This document shows positions 51,212 through 59,116 of a stretch of 64,000 nucleotides of DNA, in pieces. The DNA comes from Fibrobacter sp. (GTDB lineage: Bacteria > Fibrobacterota > Fibrobacteria > Fibrobacterales > Fibrobacteraceae): contig JAFZOV010000038.1 in assembly GCA_017550445.1 (NCBI GenBank), positions 1 through 64,000 on the forward strand, read 5' to 3'. Position 1 is the first letter of the stretch. Each line of letters begins with the position of its first letter. The notes below the pieces were generated by a model that made no database searches, was not told the DNA's origin, and saw only the letters and a list, made by a program, of their open reading frames with translations. A program made the translations under genes and the position numbers.

Positions 51212-52108
51212 ATGGAACTCTCTTGGTGGAACCTGATTCCGACTTATTTTGACGGCACCGCTTTTACGCTGGGAAATTTCCCGGTGCGCTGGTACGGCAT
51301 CATGTACATTTTCGCCTTCGTCACAGGCTACCTCACGCTGATGCACGTGAACAAGAAAGAAAAGCTGGGCTACACCAAGGACCAGTTCGACAGCCTGTTC
51401 ACCTGGATTATCGCGGGCATTATTCTGGGCGCACGCCTCGGCTACGTGTTCTTCTACAAGCCGGGTTACTACCTGGCAAACCCCACTGAAATCATTTTAC
51501 CCATGACCCACGACGCCCTGGGTTACCACTTTGCCGGAATCTCCGGCATGAGCTACCACGGCGGCATGATTCTCGGAACCATCTTTACCTACATCGGTCT
51601 CAAGCGCAACAAGATGAAGGTCTGGGAAGGACTGAACCTTTGCTTTATGCTGGCACCGCTCGCCTACACCTGGGGCCGCTGGGGCAACTTCATTAACGGC
51701 GAACTCTTTGGCGAAGTCACCACAAGCCCAATCGGCATGTATTTCCCACTCGCCCACGACAGTTCCCTTGCCGCGCCGATTCTGCACCACCCAAGCCAGC
51801 TTTACGAGATGCTCTTCGAAGGCGTTATCTTGTTCGCAGTCTTGTACAACTTAAGACGCATTCCCCTGCTGCGCGACAAGATGCCTTGCCTGTACCTGAT
51901 GGGTTACGGACTCTTTAGATTCTTCATTGAATTTTTCCGCAAACCCGATGCACACCTCGGCCGCGTAGACCTGTTCGGCATGAGCCGCGGACAGACGCTC
52001 TGCAGCGTCATGTTCCTCACCGGCCTCATTTGGCTGATTGTGTTAATATATTGTCAAAAGAAAAATCGTCATTGCGAGGAGAGCAACGACGAAGCAATCC
52101 ATTCTTAA
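51212..52108 (+). CDS. lgt: Prolipoprotein diacylglyceryl transferase, tail encoded by a dispersed repeat
   Basis: The 298-residue protein has the Lgt signatures VRWYGIMYIFAFVTGY, SYHGGMILG (catalytic His) and GRWGNFINGELFG, plus HPSQLYEM and LFRFFIEFFRKPD. It transfers diacylglycerol to prolipoprotein Cys at the inner membrane and would act on the many lipoproteins in the window. The last 13 residues (RHCEESNDEAIHS) come from a repeat at 52067-52106 and are not part of the Lgt fold. Confidence 0.96.
   Translation: MELSWWNLIPTYFDGTAFTLGNFPVRWYGIMYIFAFVTGYLTLMHVNKKEKLGYTKDQFDSLFTWIIAGIILGARLGYVFFYKPGYYLANPTEIILPMTHDALGYHFAGISGMSYHGGMILGTIFTYIGLKRNKMKVWEGLNLCFMLAPLAYTWGRWGNFINGELFGEVTTSPIGMYFPLAHDSSLAAPILHHPSQLYEMLFEGVILFAVLYNLRRIPLLRDKMPCLYLMGYGLFRFFIEFFRKPDAHLGRVDLFGMSRGQTLCSVMFLTGLIWLIVLIYCQKKNRHCEESNDEAIHS
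52067..52106. repeat. CATTGCGAG...GCAATCC-type repeat forming the Lgt C-terminus
   Basis: CGTCATTGCGAGGA and GAAGCAATCCATTCTT surround AGCAACGAC. Same family as the copy at 6453-6483. Confidence 0.8.
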
Positions 52109-52111
52109 GAC

Positions 52112-52137
52112 AAAAGTCCCCGAACGGGGACTTTTTT
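52112..52137. terminator. Bidirectional terminator between lgt and the TldE-like gene
   Basis: AAAAGTCCCCG and CGGGGACTTTTTT pair around AA. It overlaps the stop codon of the convergent gene. Confidence 0.92.
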
Positions 52138-53464
52138 AACAGCTGACCGCAAGTTCACTGACGGCTAGCGCAGGTACCTTGACGCTAGAGAACGGATCAA
52201 GGTATTCGTTGCCCACACCGACAACATTCTGGATAATATCAAAGAAATTGCCGCTCAAGGTCACGCCATCGACCGGATGCTGGATGACACCGTTTTCACA
52301 CCAGAATCCGTGAGCGCCAAGACTGAGTTCGCCCGAAACGGAGCTACAACCGGAACCGCCTTCGAGCCGCACCACCAAAAGGCACTTGGGGAACAGCTTC
52401 AGCAAATCGGCAGTAGCAAGCTCACCAGCAGGCACGTACATATTCCAGAAAGCCGTAGACATCTTGGAGCCAAAGCCACGAGCACCGTTGCCCGTTGTCT
52501 TGCAGCCGTCTTTTGCAGCAGTTTCCAAATTGTAGAGTGCCTCGTTAAAGATTCCGTTTTTCACCACATCGACTCTGCGAGTAAGGGAGCCTTCGGAATC
52601 GAAATACATCTTGTGACTAAAGTTTTCACCCAGCGGATCACTCAGGAGCGAAAACTTGTCGGAGGCGATCTTGGTACCCAACTTTCCAGCAAGGCGCGAA
52701 GTCCCCTTCTGCATGGATTCGGCAATGAAAGGAGATGCATACATGCCCATGATCCTGCCCGAAACACGTTCCGAGAAGACTACGGGAATCTTGCCGCCTT
52801 CAATCTTTTTCGCACCGAAAAGTTCAGTCGCGTAGGTTGCCGCCATGGTGGCGATTTCGTCCATGGAAATCTCGGCCCAATCGCGACTGCTCTTGACAAA
52901 GTTGCCCAGCTTCGTGACGCCATCTCGTGCAGCCACAGCGCCCGCGCCCACCGACACGGAATTTCCCTTGTCAGTATAGAGAAGGCCAGTGTGGTTTGCC
53001 ACAATAGAAAAATCGCTGTTCAGATCCGCACCCAAGTACGGAATATTCACGATTTCCTTGGAACGGGCAAACGTCTGCTTTTCAAGTTCAATGCAAAAAT
53101 CCTTGACATCCGCAAGAGTCAGCTTTTCAAGGTCCGGATTGTAATTGGGATTATCATCAGGAATTTTTGCAGCAGTCGGAAGAGTAATATCTACAGCCTC
53201 GGTCCACTGGGTATGGCAAAGCGCATCCTTAATCGTCTGCGCAATCGCTTCTTTGGTCAGGCGTTCCGTATGGGCATAACCCGGACGACCATCCTTAATC
53301 ACGCGAATGCCTAGCCCGACGGAATCCGAAATTTCAGTATTCTGCACCTGCCCCTGGAATACGGACAAGCCTTCGGAATGGGAATTAGATGCAATAATGT
53401 CGAACTGTTCAGCCTCGCCCTTGGCAAGGTCGCACATACAAGAAACGGCGTCAATAATATTCAT
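52136..53464 (-). CDS. pmbA: TldE/PmbA-family protein
   Basis: ATG 53464 gives 442 residues; AAAGAG lies upstream. EGLSVFQGQVQNTEISDSVGLGIRVIKDGRPGYAHT is spread over the N-terminal part, and the C-terminal part has LEGGSGCSSVSGELSLGAHG, the TldE-type signature. TldD/TldE cut peptides in the cytosol (microcin B17, CcdA). This subunit lacks the HExxxH zinc motif and needs a TldD partner, which is not in the window. Confidence 0.9.
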   Translation of the reverse strand: MNIIDAVSCMCDLAKGEAEQFDIIASNSHSEGLSVFQGQVQNTEISDSVGLGIRVIKDGRPGYAHTERLTKEAIAQTIKDALCHTQWTEAVDITLPTAAKIPDDNPNYNPDLEKLTLADVKDFCIELEKQTFARSKEIVNIPYLGADLNSDFSIVANHTGLLYTDKGNSVSVGAGAVAARDGVTKLGNFVKSSRDWAEISMDEIATMAATYATELFGAKKIEGGKIPVVFSERVSGRIMGMYASPFIAESMQKGTSRLAGKLGTKIASDKFSLLSDPLGENFSHKMYFDSEGSLTRRVDVVKNGIFNEALYNLETAAKDGCKTTGNGARGFGSKMSTAFWNMYVPAGELATADLLKLFPKCLLVVRLEGGSGCSSVSGELSLGAHGFWCENGVIQHPVDGVTLSGNFFDIIQNVVGVGNEYLDPFSSVKVPALAVSELAVSC

Positions 53465-53486
53465 TTTCAAAACTCTTTAGTTACCA

Positions 53487-53522
53487 GTCATTTCACATTA
53501 CACATTTCACACTACACACTTT
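53487..53522. repeat. GTGAAAT-family heptad array giving the stop codon of the antitoxin-like gene
   Basis: ATTTCAC, ATTACAC, ATTTCAC, ACTACAC, ACT on the plus strand. The last codons and TGA of the 53507-53746 gene are inside it. Confidence 0.85.
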
Positions 53523-53746
53523 TTAGCCTTGGAGGCAAGCATGCGCCAGTAGGCGGCGGGGCTACCTGTCACGGACTCCAGAGCTTCAGCGTGTTCGCGG
53601 GTCATTTCCTCAGTCCCCGCAATCAAGCCATCCAGCGTTTCCTTCGTTACTCCAAGGCGACGGGCAAATTCAGCCTTGTCCATCTTGAGCCATTCAATGC
53701 CTTCGAGAATCGCCTGTCCCGGCGTCGGTGTTCCATGTCTAGCCAT
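53507..53746 (-). CDS. HigA-like antitoxin / XRE helix-turn-helix protein, without toxin partner
   Basis: The 79-residue protein has TPGQAILEGIEWLKMDKAEF, RRLGVTKETLDGLIAGTEEM and SPAAYWRML, the HigA/VapI antidote pattern of the XRE class. It should bind DNA as a dimer. No HigB or RelE-like toxin is found nearby; upstream is the AlgJ-like gene with an 11-nt gap. The final residues KKCVV and the stop come from the adjacent heptad array, so the C-terminus may have been replaced. Confidence 0.8.
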   Translation of the reverse strand: MARHGTPTPGQAILEGIEWLKMDKAEFARRLGVTKETLDGLIAGTEEMTREHAEALESVTGSPAAYWRMLASKAKKCVV

Positions 53747-53757
53747 ATCAAAATTCC

Positions 53758-55242
53758 TTAAAAGTCAACCGTTTTCCAGCCTTCTGCCCCGAAGCGCAGG
53801 TCGCGTTCCACAAATTCCCAAATCAGCAGCTTTTTGCCTTTAAGCACACCGGCCTTGCGGGCCAGCTTTTCACGCACCAACGTAGAGGCACCACCATCGC
53901 TGACAATAGATGCCACCGGACGGTTCATGTTCTTTGCAAAATGAGCAATCCAGCCCGCATTCACCGGAGCATCCGTCTGGTAAATGCGGCTAAAGCTATC
54001 GCCCAGAATCAAGATTCTTGCCTTGCGGAAATCATCCTTAAAGGGCGAAACCACGTGGCCAGTCACCTGCTGCGCCTTGAACACGCTGTGCTTATTGAGC
54101 CCACTCATTTCACCGATGTCGCCCATACGGTCTGCAAGGGAATCGCTCACCCCATAATTCACGGAGGCCTCGCCAATATCGATTACGCCCGACTCCACCA
54201 TGGAGTTCACCTTTTGGGCTATCACCGCGGCCGCAAGTTCCGCACCACGCGGAGTCCAGTGGGTATCATCATTCAGATAAAGGGCGCCGCTGCTAGAATC
54301 ATCTTTTTTGGCAGCAAGGAGCGGCGTGTAAAGATCCACCGTATTCAGCCCGAGCTTTGTCAGCGAATCAAGAATCGCCTTGCCATGCGAGGCAAGCGGC
54401 TTATCGCCCGAACCGCCCGTCAAACGTTCCGGATAAATGCTAGGCTTGCCAGGAGTCACAACCACAAGGAGTTCCACGCCTTTCGCCTTAAGCTGGTCAC
54501 GGAACTTAAGGATTGCCTGAATCGGGTTATCAAGCTTTGCACTGCGCACATCCAGCGGCGACGGCTGCACCAGGAATTCAACATCTTGCCTGTAAAACAG
54601 CCAACGACCTTCGCCCGAGCCCAGCACCACCTTTTCGCCCGGTTCGTTAAAAAGGTTCCACACGGCCAACTGATACTGGGGTCTAAACTTCAGCACCAGC
54701 ACATTCTCGTCTTCCACCTTTTTTTCGAAGGCGCGCAGGTAGCGACTTGTCCACACACCGTAATACTTGACACCCCAGAAAGCGCGCCACAGCGAAAAAT
54801 GCCCGAATTCGGCCACAACCGCCTTAAGCGTGGAGTCCACCGACTTGAAGTTTTCGGGCTCATCTTCCAAGGTAGCAAGCAAGGTATCAGCTCGTTTCAG
54901 CAACTTGTAGTCAGCTTCGGCAGAGTCCAACTCCGCATAGCTGTTCACCGAAAGCACCACTGATTCCAAGTCAGAAAGAGCCCCGACCACCGGTTCCAGG
55001 GCTTCGCCCACCTCGCCACCACCCGCCATGGATTCACGGGCGGCAAACCACGTTTCATTAAGCTTGGTGGCAGCAGCAGACATCCTAGATTCGCGAACAA
55101 AGGGAGTATAGAGCACATCCTTGAAGATATCAAGGCTTACAAAACGTTTTTCACCACGAATATCCGCAAATGTCTGTGCCGAAAAAGGGAGCAGCAACAA
55201 AACCGCAAAAACAACAATAAAGGCTATATAAAGTTTTTTCAC
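53758..55242 (-). CDS. AlgJ/AlgX-like SGNH O-acetyltransferase domain protein
   Basis: The 494-residue protein has an N-terminal signal anchor (LYIAFIVVFAVLLLLPFSAQ) and a periplasmic SGNH fold: DDTHWTPRG (D326, H328, W329) and ILGDSFSRI (S416 as nucleophile), the triad of AlgJ/AlgX polysaccharide acetyltransferases. It would move acetyl groups to a cell-surface glycan. An MBOAT partner (AlgI) is usually adjacent but not here. The HTH gene follows with an 11-nt gap and ribosome site AAGGA. Confidence 0.85.
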   Translation of the reverse strand: MKKLYIAFIVVFAVLLLLPFSAQTFADIRGEKRFVSLDIFKDVLYTPFVRESRMSAAATKLNETWFAARESMAGGGEVGEALEPVVGALSDLESVVLSVNSYAELDSAEADYKLLKRADTLLATLEDEPENFKSVDSTLKAVVAEFGHFSLWRAFWGVKYYGVWTSRYLRAFEKKVEDENVLVLKFRPQYQLAVWNLFNEPGEKVVLGSGEGRWLFYRQDVEFLVQPSPLDVRSAKLDNPIQAILKFRDQLKAKGVELLVVVTPGKPSIYPERLTGGSGDKPLASHGKAILDSLTKLGLNTVDLYTPLLAAKKDDSSSGALYLNDDTHWTPRGAELAAAVIAQKVNSMVESGVIDIGEASVNYGVSDSLADRMGDIGEMSGLNKHSVFKAQQVTGHVVSPFKDDFRKARILILGDSFSRIYQTDAPVNAGWIAHFAKNMNRPVASIVSDGGASTLVREKLARKAGVLKGKKLLIWEFVERDLRFGAEGWKTVDF

Positions 55243-55272
55243 ACAAGTAAAATAACAAATTCAACTTAAAAC

Positions 55273-55301
55273 GAAGATCCCCGCCTACGCGGGGATAACA
55301 T
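55273..55301. repeat. ATCCCCGC...GCGGGGAT palindromic repeat beside tRNA-Arg
   Basis: ATCCCCGC, CTAC, GCGGGGAT form a perfect hairpin. It is the second copy of the repeat found within cobA-hemD. Confidence 0.85.
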
Positions 55302-55308
55302 AAAAAAA

Positions 55309-55381
55309 TACCCGGATCGCGATTCGAACGCGAGTCTGATCCTTAGGAGGGACCCGTTCTATCCAACTGAACTATCCAGGC
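55309..55381 (-). tRNA. tRNA-Arg (anticodon CCU)
   Basis: The minus strand folds as a cloverleaf: acceptor GCCTGGA with TCCGGGT (with two G-U), D arm GTTC...GAAC, anticodon loop CTCCTAA with CCT (reads AGG), variable loop AGAC, and T arm TCGCG TTCGAAT CGCGA. The discriminator is A and no CCA is encoded. Confidence 0.95.
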
Positions 55382-55850
55382 ATTTATGATGGGCCAAAAT
55401 TAAATAAAAAAAAGATAGCTGTCAACCGCCCAAAAACGCCTTTAAATGCAAAATTAGGCCATTTTTTTCAAAAATTCATTGAAAAGGCCGGTTCTCACGG
55501 CGCAATCACACCAATTGCATACAAAATAACACTATATAATACAAAGTAATGCATATAAACTAAAGCAATTAAACACAAATTAATAAATTATATTTAAGTA
55601 CTCACAAGTCAAAGTAAACAAAAATTTACTCACATATAATAAAGAAAATTTCTCCCCATTCAGTATTTCAAAAACAAGATACGTAACTACATGTCATATA
55701 CAATTTTAAACAACATAAAGAAATTAATTCATTCACAAAATTTTAGTTTATTTCACTATTTGCAAATAAAGTATTACACTTAAAGTAAACAATTTAAATC
55801 ATTAATTTGTCACAAATTAGTTAGATTTCCGTCAACAAACGAGAAGGTTA
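55382..55850. other. AT-rich leader region of the contractile injection system
   Basis: This 469-nt gene-free stretch is far richer in A and T than the coding DNA around it. The motif AAAGTAA recurs (near 55543, 55612, 55783), often with flanking C or T, and a promoter for the eCIS genes must lie here or at their start. No clear -35/-10 pair was picked by eye. Confidence 0.55.
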
Positions 55851-56429
55851 ATGATAAACGCGTCCCTACATTTTTTGGCAACACAACTAAATCAGTATTT
55901 ATGCAGAAAAAACTCCACACAAGAAAATTTGGTCGTTGTATCAAAGATTATGGACAACGATGGACGCGAACCAGAGCATGCAACAAATAAGCTGGTCCTA
56001 TTTTTAGTCAACGTCGAAAAAGATTATATGACGAGCACCAATTCAAAACCGGACTACGATGGATTTCGAAACATAGTACATTCGAAGCCCATCTTTCTGA
56101 ATCTACATGTAGTTCTTGCAGCTAATTTTAAGGCTAGCCATTACGAAGAATCCCTAAGATACCTCTCTAAAGCAGTCGGTTTCTTTCAGGACCACAGCGT
56201 TTTCGATCGTACCTCTTTTCCTGATCTCGCCACGGGTCTAGAAAAGCTAATCATCGATATCGAAAACCTGAATTTTCAGGAAATGAGCAATTTATGGAGT
56301 CTCGTCGGATGCAAATACGTGCCATCAGTCTTGTACAAGGTACGTACCGTCGCACTCGGCAGTGGCTACTCTTATTACCGCCCGTACGTCATCCATGTTC
56401 CAGAAGGCGCCGCCTTGGGAGCCTTCTAA
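55851..56429 (+). CDS. Contractile injection system cap protein, DUF4255 (Pvc16/Afp16-like)
   Basis: The 192-residue protein fits DUF4255: an N-terminal helical part (ASLHFLATQLNQYLCR), the LVLFLVNVEKDYM strand, the long FRNIVHSKPIFLNLHVVLAA segment and LRYLSKAVGFFQDHSVF. In Afp and PVC particles this protein caps the tail tube and sets its length. It is first in the eCIS block, with the next gene overlapping its stop (TAATG). AAGG before the ATG is close and weak. The gene is AT-rich. Confidence 0.85.
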   Translation: MINASLHFLATQLNQYLCRKNSTQENLVVVSKIMDNDGREPEHATNKLVLFLVNVEKDYMTSTNSKPDYDGFRNIVHSKPIFLNLHVVLAANFKASHYEESLRYLSKAVGFFQDHSVFDRTSFPDLATGLEKLIIDIENLNFQEMSNLWSLVGCKYVPSVLYKVRTVALGSGYSYYRPYVIHVPEGAALGAF

Positions 56430-57163
56430 TGAATTACAGGGGCTGGGCAAATATTCTCGTACACCACGAGTACTTCGGTGGCAAATGCAGCTATTTCAGG
56501 TTTCTGCCAGACAACGCATCTAAAGAAATCATGAAGCGTGAAGGATTCCTAATGAACGAAACCTCAGAGGGATTCTGCCTAATCGCGCAAGATACAGCAT
56601 TTGACGAAGATATAAGCCTCGTCTTTTGGGCGACCCCGACGCGGCAAGACATTTGGAGCGCCACATTGTTCAGCGACATTCCCAAAGAAAGCATTCCATT
56701 TGCAAAGGCTAAGGGAGATTCGTTGCAATGGGAAACCATCGATAAAGATTCTATTCCCAAAGAAATGCAACTTCCTACTCCGATGTTCGGAATAGAAATC
56801 AGCAGATCAAGCGACACTCCTGATTCAAAAATCACCTTGTCTTTAAGCACAAAAAAAATGAAATGGCGTTACAACATTTCGGGGCTTTCCGAATTCAACG
56901 AGCCAGAAATAACAGGAATCAAAAACTACAAAGAAAGCGCCCATTTCGACGTTTTTACGGATGCTTCCGGGAATACAGTTTTCACATCGGCGCAAGAAAT
57001 TCCACTGAGTTTCGGCGCCGCGCCGCGCTTTCAGCTACGCGAAAAGAACTCGACCAAGGCGATTGTCAAATTTCTTCCCAATATGGACGCAAGATCAATT
57101 GCCTCGGCCATTCTTGAGGGCGGCAAGCAAGAAATAATCGCAGAGACTTTTATTAACACATAA
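56429..57163 (+). CDS. Unrecognised eCIS-associated protein between cap and sheath
   Basis: The ATG at 56429 overlaps the cap gene's TAA. The 244-residue product has no signal peptide, TM helix or known motif. The N-terminal part (MNYRGWANILVHHEYFGGKC) and FRFLPDNASKEIMKREGFLM are followed by beta-rich sequence with LVFWATPTRQDIWSATLF, FGIEISRSSD and FRFGAAPRFQLR-type strands (actual FGAAPRFQLREKN). Context makes it likely an eCIS structural or assembly protein, perhaps a tail-end or chaperone protein, but this is inference. It stands 24 nt before the sheath gene. Confidence 0.7.
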   Translation: MNYRGWANILVHHEYFGGKCSYFRFLPDNASKEIMKREGFLMNETSEGFCLIAQDTAFDEDISLVFWATPTRQDIWSATLFSDIPKESIPFAKAKGDSLQWETIDKDSIPKEMQLPTPMFGIEISRSSDTPDSKITLSLSTKKMKWRYNISGLSEFNEPEITGIKNYKESAHFDVFTDASGNTVFTSAQEIPLSFGAAPRFQLREKNSTKAIVKFLPNMDARSIASAILEGGKQEIIAETFINT

Positions 57164-57187
57164 ACCCCATAGGAGAAAAAGGAAACA

Positions 57188-58630
57188 ATGTCAGCATCCT
57201 ATAAAACCCCTGGCGTCTATCTCGTCGAGAAAAACGCTTTCCCCAGTTCTGTAGTGGAAGTCGCTACGGCTATCCCCATGTTCATCGGTTACACCGAAAA
57301 AGCCGAATACAAGGGACAATCCGTATTCAACAAGCCATTCCGAATTTCATCTTTTGCAGAATACAGGGCTGTATTCGGCGAAAGCGCCCTGATGCGTTTC
57401 ACGCTGGAAGAAGGCGGCAAGGTGACCCCGCCTAAGGTTCGCTTCCGCCTGTTCGACGCCATTCGCATGTTCTACCAGAACGGCGGTGCCTCCTGCTATA
57501 TTATGTCGGTAGGCCCCTATGGCGAAGAAATTTCGGAAAAGGCACTGACCGAAGCAATCATTCCGTTCGAAAAGGAACAGGAACCGACCTTGGTCGTGAT
57601 TCCCGAAGCAGTGTCGCTCGAATCGGCAGATGCTTGCGCCAATGTACAGAACGCCATGCTCGCCCACTGCGCCAAAATGCAGAACCGTTTCGCCATTCTC
57701 GATGTGTTTGACGGCTACAAAGAACCGCGCGAATGCATTTCTGATTTCCGCGAAAAGGTGACCTCTTTCCTAAACTACGGTGCCGTTTATTATCCGTGGC
57801 TCAATACGAGCGTCGTGCAGTCGAACGAAGTGACCTTCGCAAATGTTGAAAATATCGACGTTCTTACAAAGATGCTTACCGACGCCGTTCCGGCAGAACC
57901 CGCCACCAAGGCAGAGCAGATTAAGGCCGAAATCGACAAGATGGCCGCAGCCGACGTAAAGGACGATGCCCTGGTGCAAACGATTCACCGCACCCTTTCG
58001 GTGATTTGTCCGAACTACGCAACCATCATGAATCTGGTTCGTGAACAGCTGAACCTGATGCCCCCTGCAGGTGCCATTGCAGGTATTTACACCATGGTCG
58101 ATAATGCTATCGGCGTATGGAAAGCCCCGGCAAACGTAGGCGTCAACGGAGTTATCACTCCGGCCATCAACCTCACCAACGAAGAACAAGAAGACTTAAA
58201 CGTTCCTATCAACGGTAAGGCCGTCAACGCCATCCGCACTTTTGTGGGCGACGGCAACAAGGTCTGGGGCGCACGCACGCTCGACGGAAACAGCCTCGAC
58301 TGGCGCTATGTCAACGTTCGCCGCACCATGATTATGCTCGAAGAATCGATCAAGCTTGCTTCGAAGGCATTCGTTTTCGAACCGAACACCGCCAATACAT
58401 GGGTGACCATGAAAGGCATGATCAGCAACTTCTTGACAGGAATTTGGAAGCGCGGCGGTCTCGCAGGCTCTAGCCCTACAGACGCATTCGAAGTGTACGT
58501 TGGCCTCGGCGAAACCATGACTCCCGAAGACATTCTCGAAGGTATCTTGCGCATCACCATTAAGGTCGCCCTGATCCGCCCAGCAGAATTCATTGAACTC
58601 ACTTTCCAACAGCAACAGCAGAAGTCCTAA
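57188..58630 (+). CDS. Contractile sheath protein of the eCIS (Pvc2-like)
   Basis: The 480-residue protein opens SYKTPGVYLVEKNAFPSSVV, the phage-tail sheath start, and continues with AIPMFIGYTEKAEYKGQSV and RLFDAIRMFYQNGGASCYIM. The C-terminal part has VWGARTLDGNSLDWRYVNVR, RRTMIMLEESIKLASKAFVF and NTWVTMKGMISNFLTGIW. It wraps the inner tube and contracts to drive it out. A strong AGGAG-type site precedes the ATG. PVC and Afp carry several sheath genes; only this one is present here, as in single-sheath systems. Codons look more biased than in neighbours, as for a highly made protein. Confidence 0.95.
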   Translation: MSASYKTPGVYLVEKNAFPSSVVEVATAIPMFIGYTEKAEYKGQSVFNKPFRISSFAEYRAVFGESALMRFTLEEGGKVTPPKVRFRLFDAIRMFYQNGGASCYIMSVGPYGEEISEKALTEAIIPFEKEQEPTLVVIPEAVSLESADACANVQNAMLAHCAKMQNRFAILDVFDGYKEPRECISDFREKVTSFLNYGAVYYPWLNTSVVQSNEVTFANVENIDVLTKMLTDAVPAEPATKAEQIKAEIDKMAAADVKDDALVQTIHRTLSVICPNYATIMNLVREQLNLMPPAGAIAGIYTMVDNAIGVWKAPANVGVNGVITPAINLTNEEQEDLNVPINGKAVNAIRTFVGDGNKVWGARTLDGNSLDWRYVNVRRTMIMLEESIKLASKAFVFEPNTANTWVTMKGMISNFLTGIWKRGGLAGSSPTDAFEVYVGLGETMTPEDILEGILRITIKVALIRPAEFIELTFQQQQQKS

Positions 58631-58649
58631 TCGATAGGAGGTAATTAAA

Positions 58650-59108
58650 ATGGCAGAAGATGGTTCTACCCAATCCGCAAACATTTGGCCCATGCCCAAA
58701 TTCCACTTTCAGGTAAAGTGGGGCGATCAAGAAATGTCCTTCCAGGAAGTCACCGGCCTGGACGCACAATCCGAAGAAATCAAGTACCGTGTCGGCAACA
58801 GCCCGGTTTATTCCGTCATCAAGATGCCCGGCCTCATCAAGTACAGCAATGTTACGATGAAGAAGGGCATCTTCAAGGGCGACAACAAGTTCTTTGATTG
58901 GTTCAAGCAGATCAAGCAGAACACAATCGCGAGAATCAACATCACGATTAGCCTGCTGGACGAAACAAACGCTCCGGCAATGACGTGGACTCTCAAGAAC
59001 GCCTGGCCAACCAAGATTTCGGGATACGAACTCAAGGCCGAAGGCAACGAAGTCGCTGTCGAAAGCATTGAAATCGTTCACGAAGGCATGGAAATTACCA
59101 ATAGCTAA
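58650..59108 (+). CDS. Inner tube protein (Pvc1/gp19-like)
   Basis: The 152-residue protein matches the T4 gp19-type tube fold: KFHFQVKWGDQEMSFQEVTG and LDAQSEEIKYRVGN, KMPGLIKYSNVTMKKGIFKG and WTLKNAWPTKISGYELKAEG. It stacks into the hollow tube. AGGAGG lies 8 nt before the ATG. It follows the sheath by 19 nt. Confidence 0.93.
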   Translation: MAEDGSTQSANIWPMPKFHFQVKWGDQEMSFQEVTGLDAQSEEIKYRVGNSPVYSVIKMPGLIKYSNVTMKKGIFKGDNKFFDWFKQIKQNTIARINITISLLDETNAPAMTWTLKNAWPTKISGYELKAEGNEVAVESIEIVHEGMEITNS

Positions 59109-59116
59109 GGACTAGC

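Noticed and set aside
55309..55850. tRNA-Arg as attachment site for an eCIS island
   Set aside because: The eCIS lies on the 5' side of the tRNA, no integrase was seen, and no direct repeat of the tRNA 3' end was found within the window.
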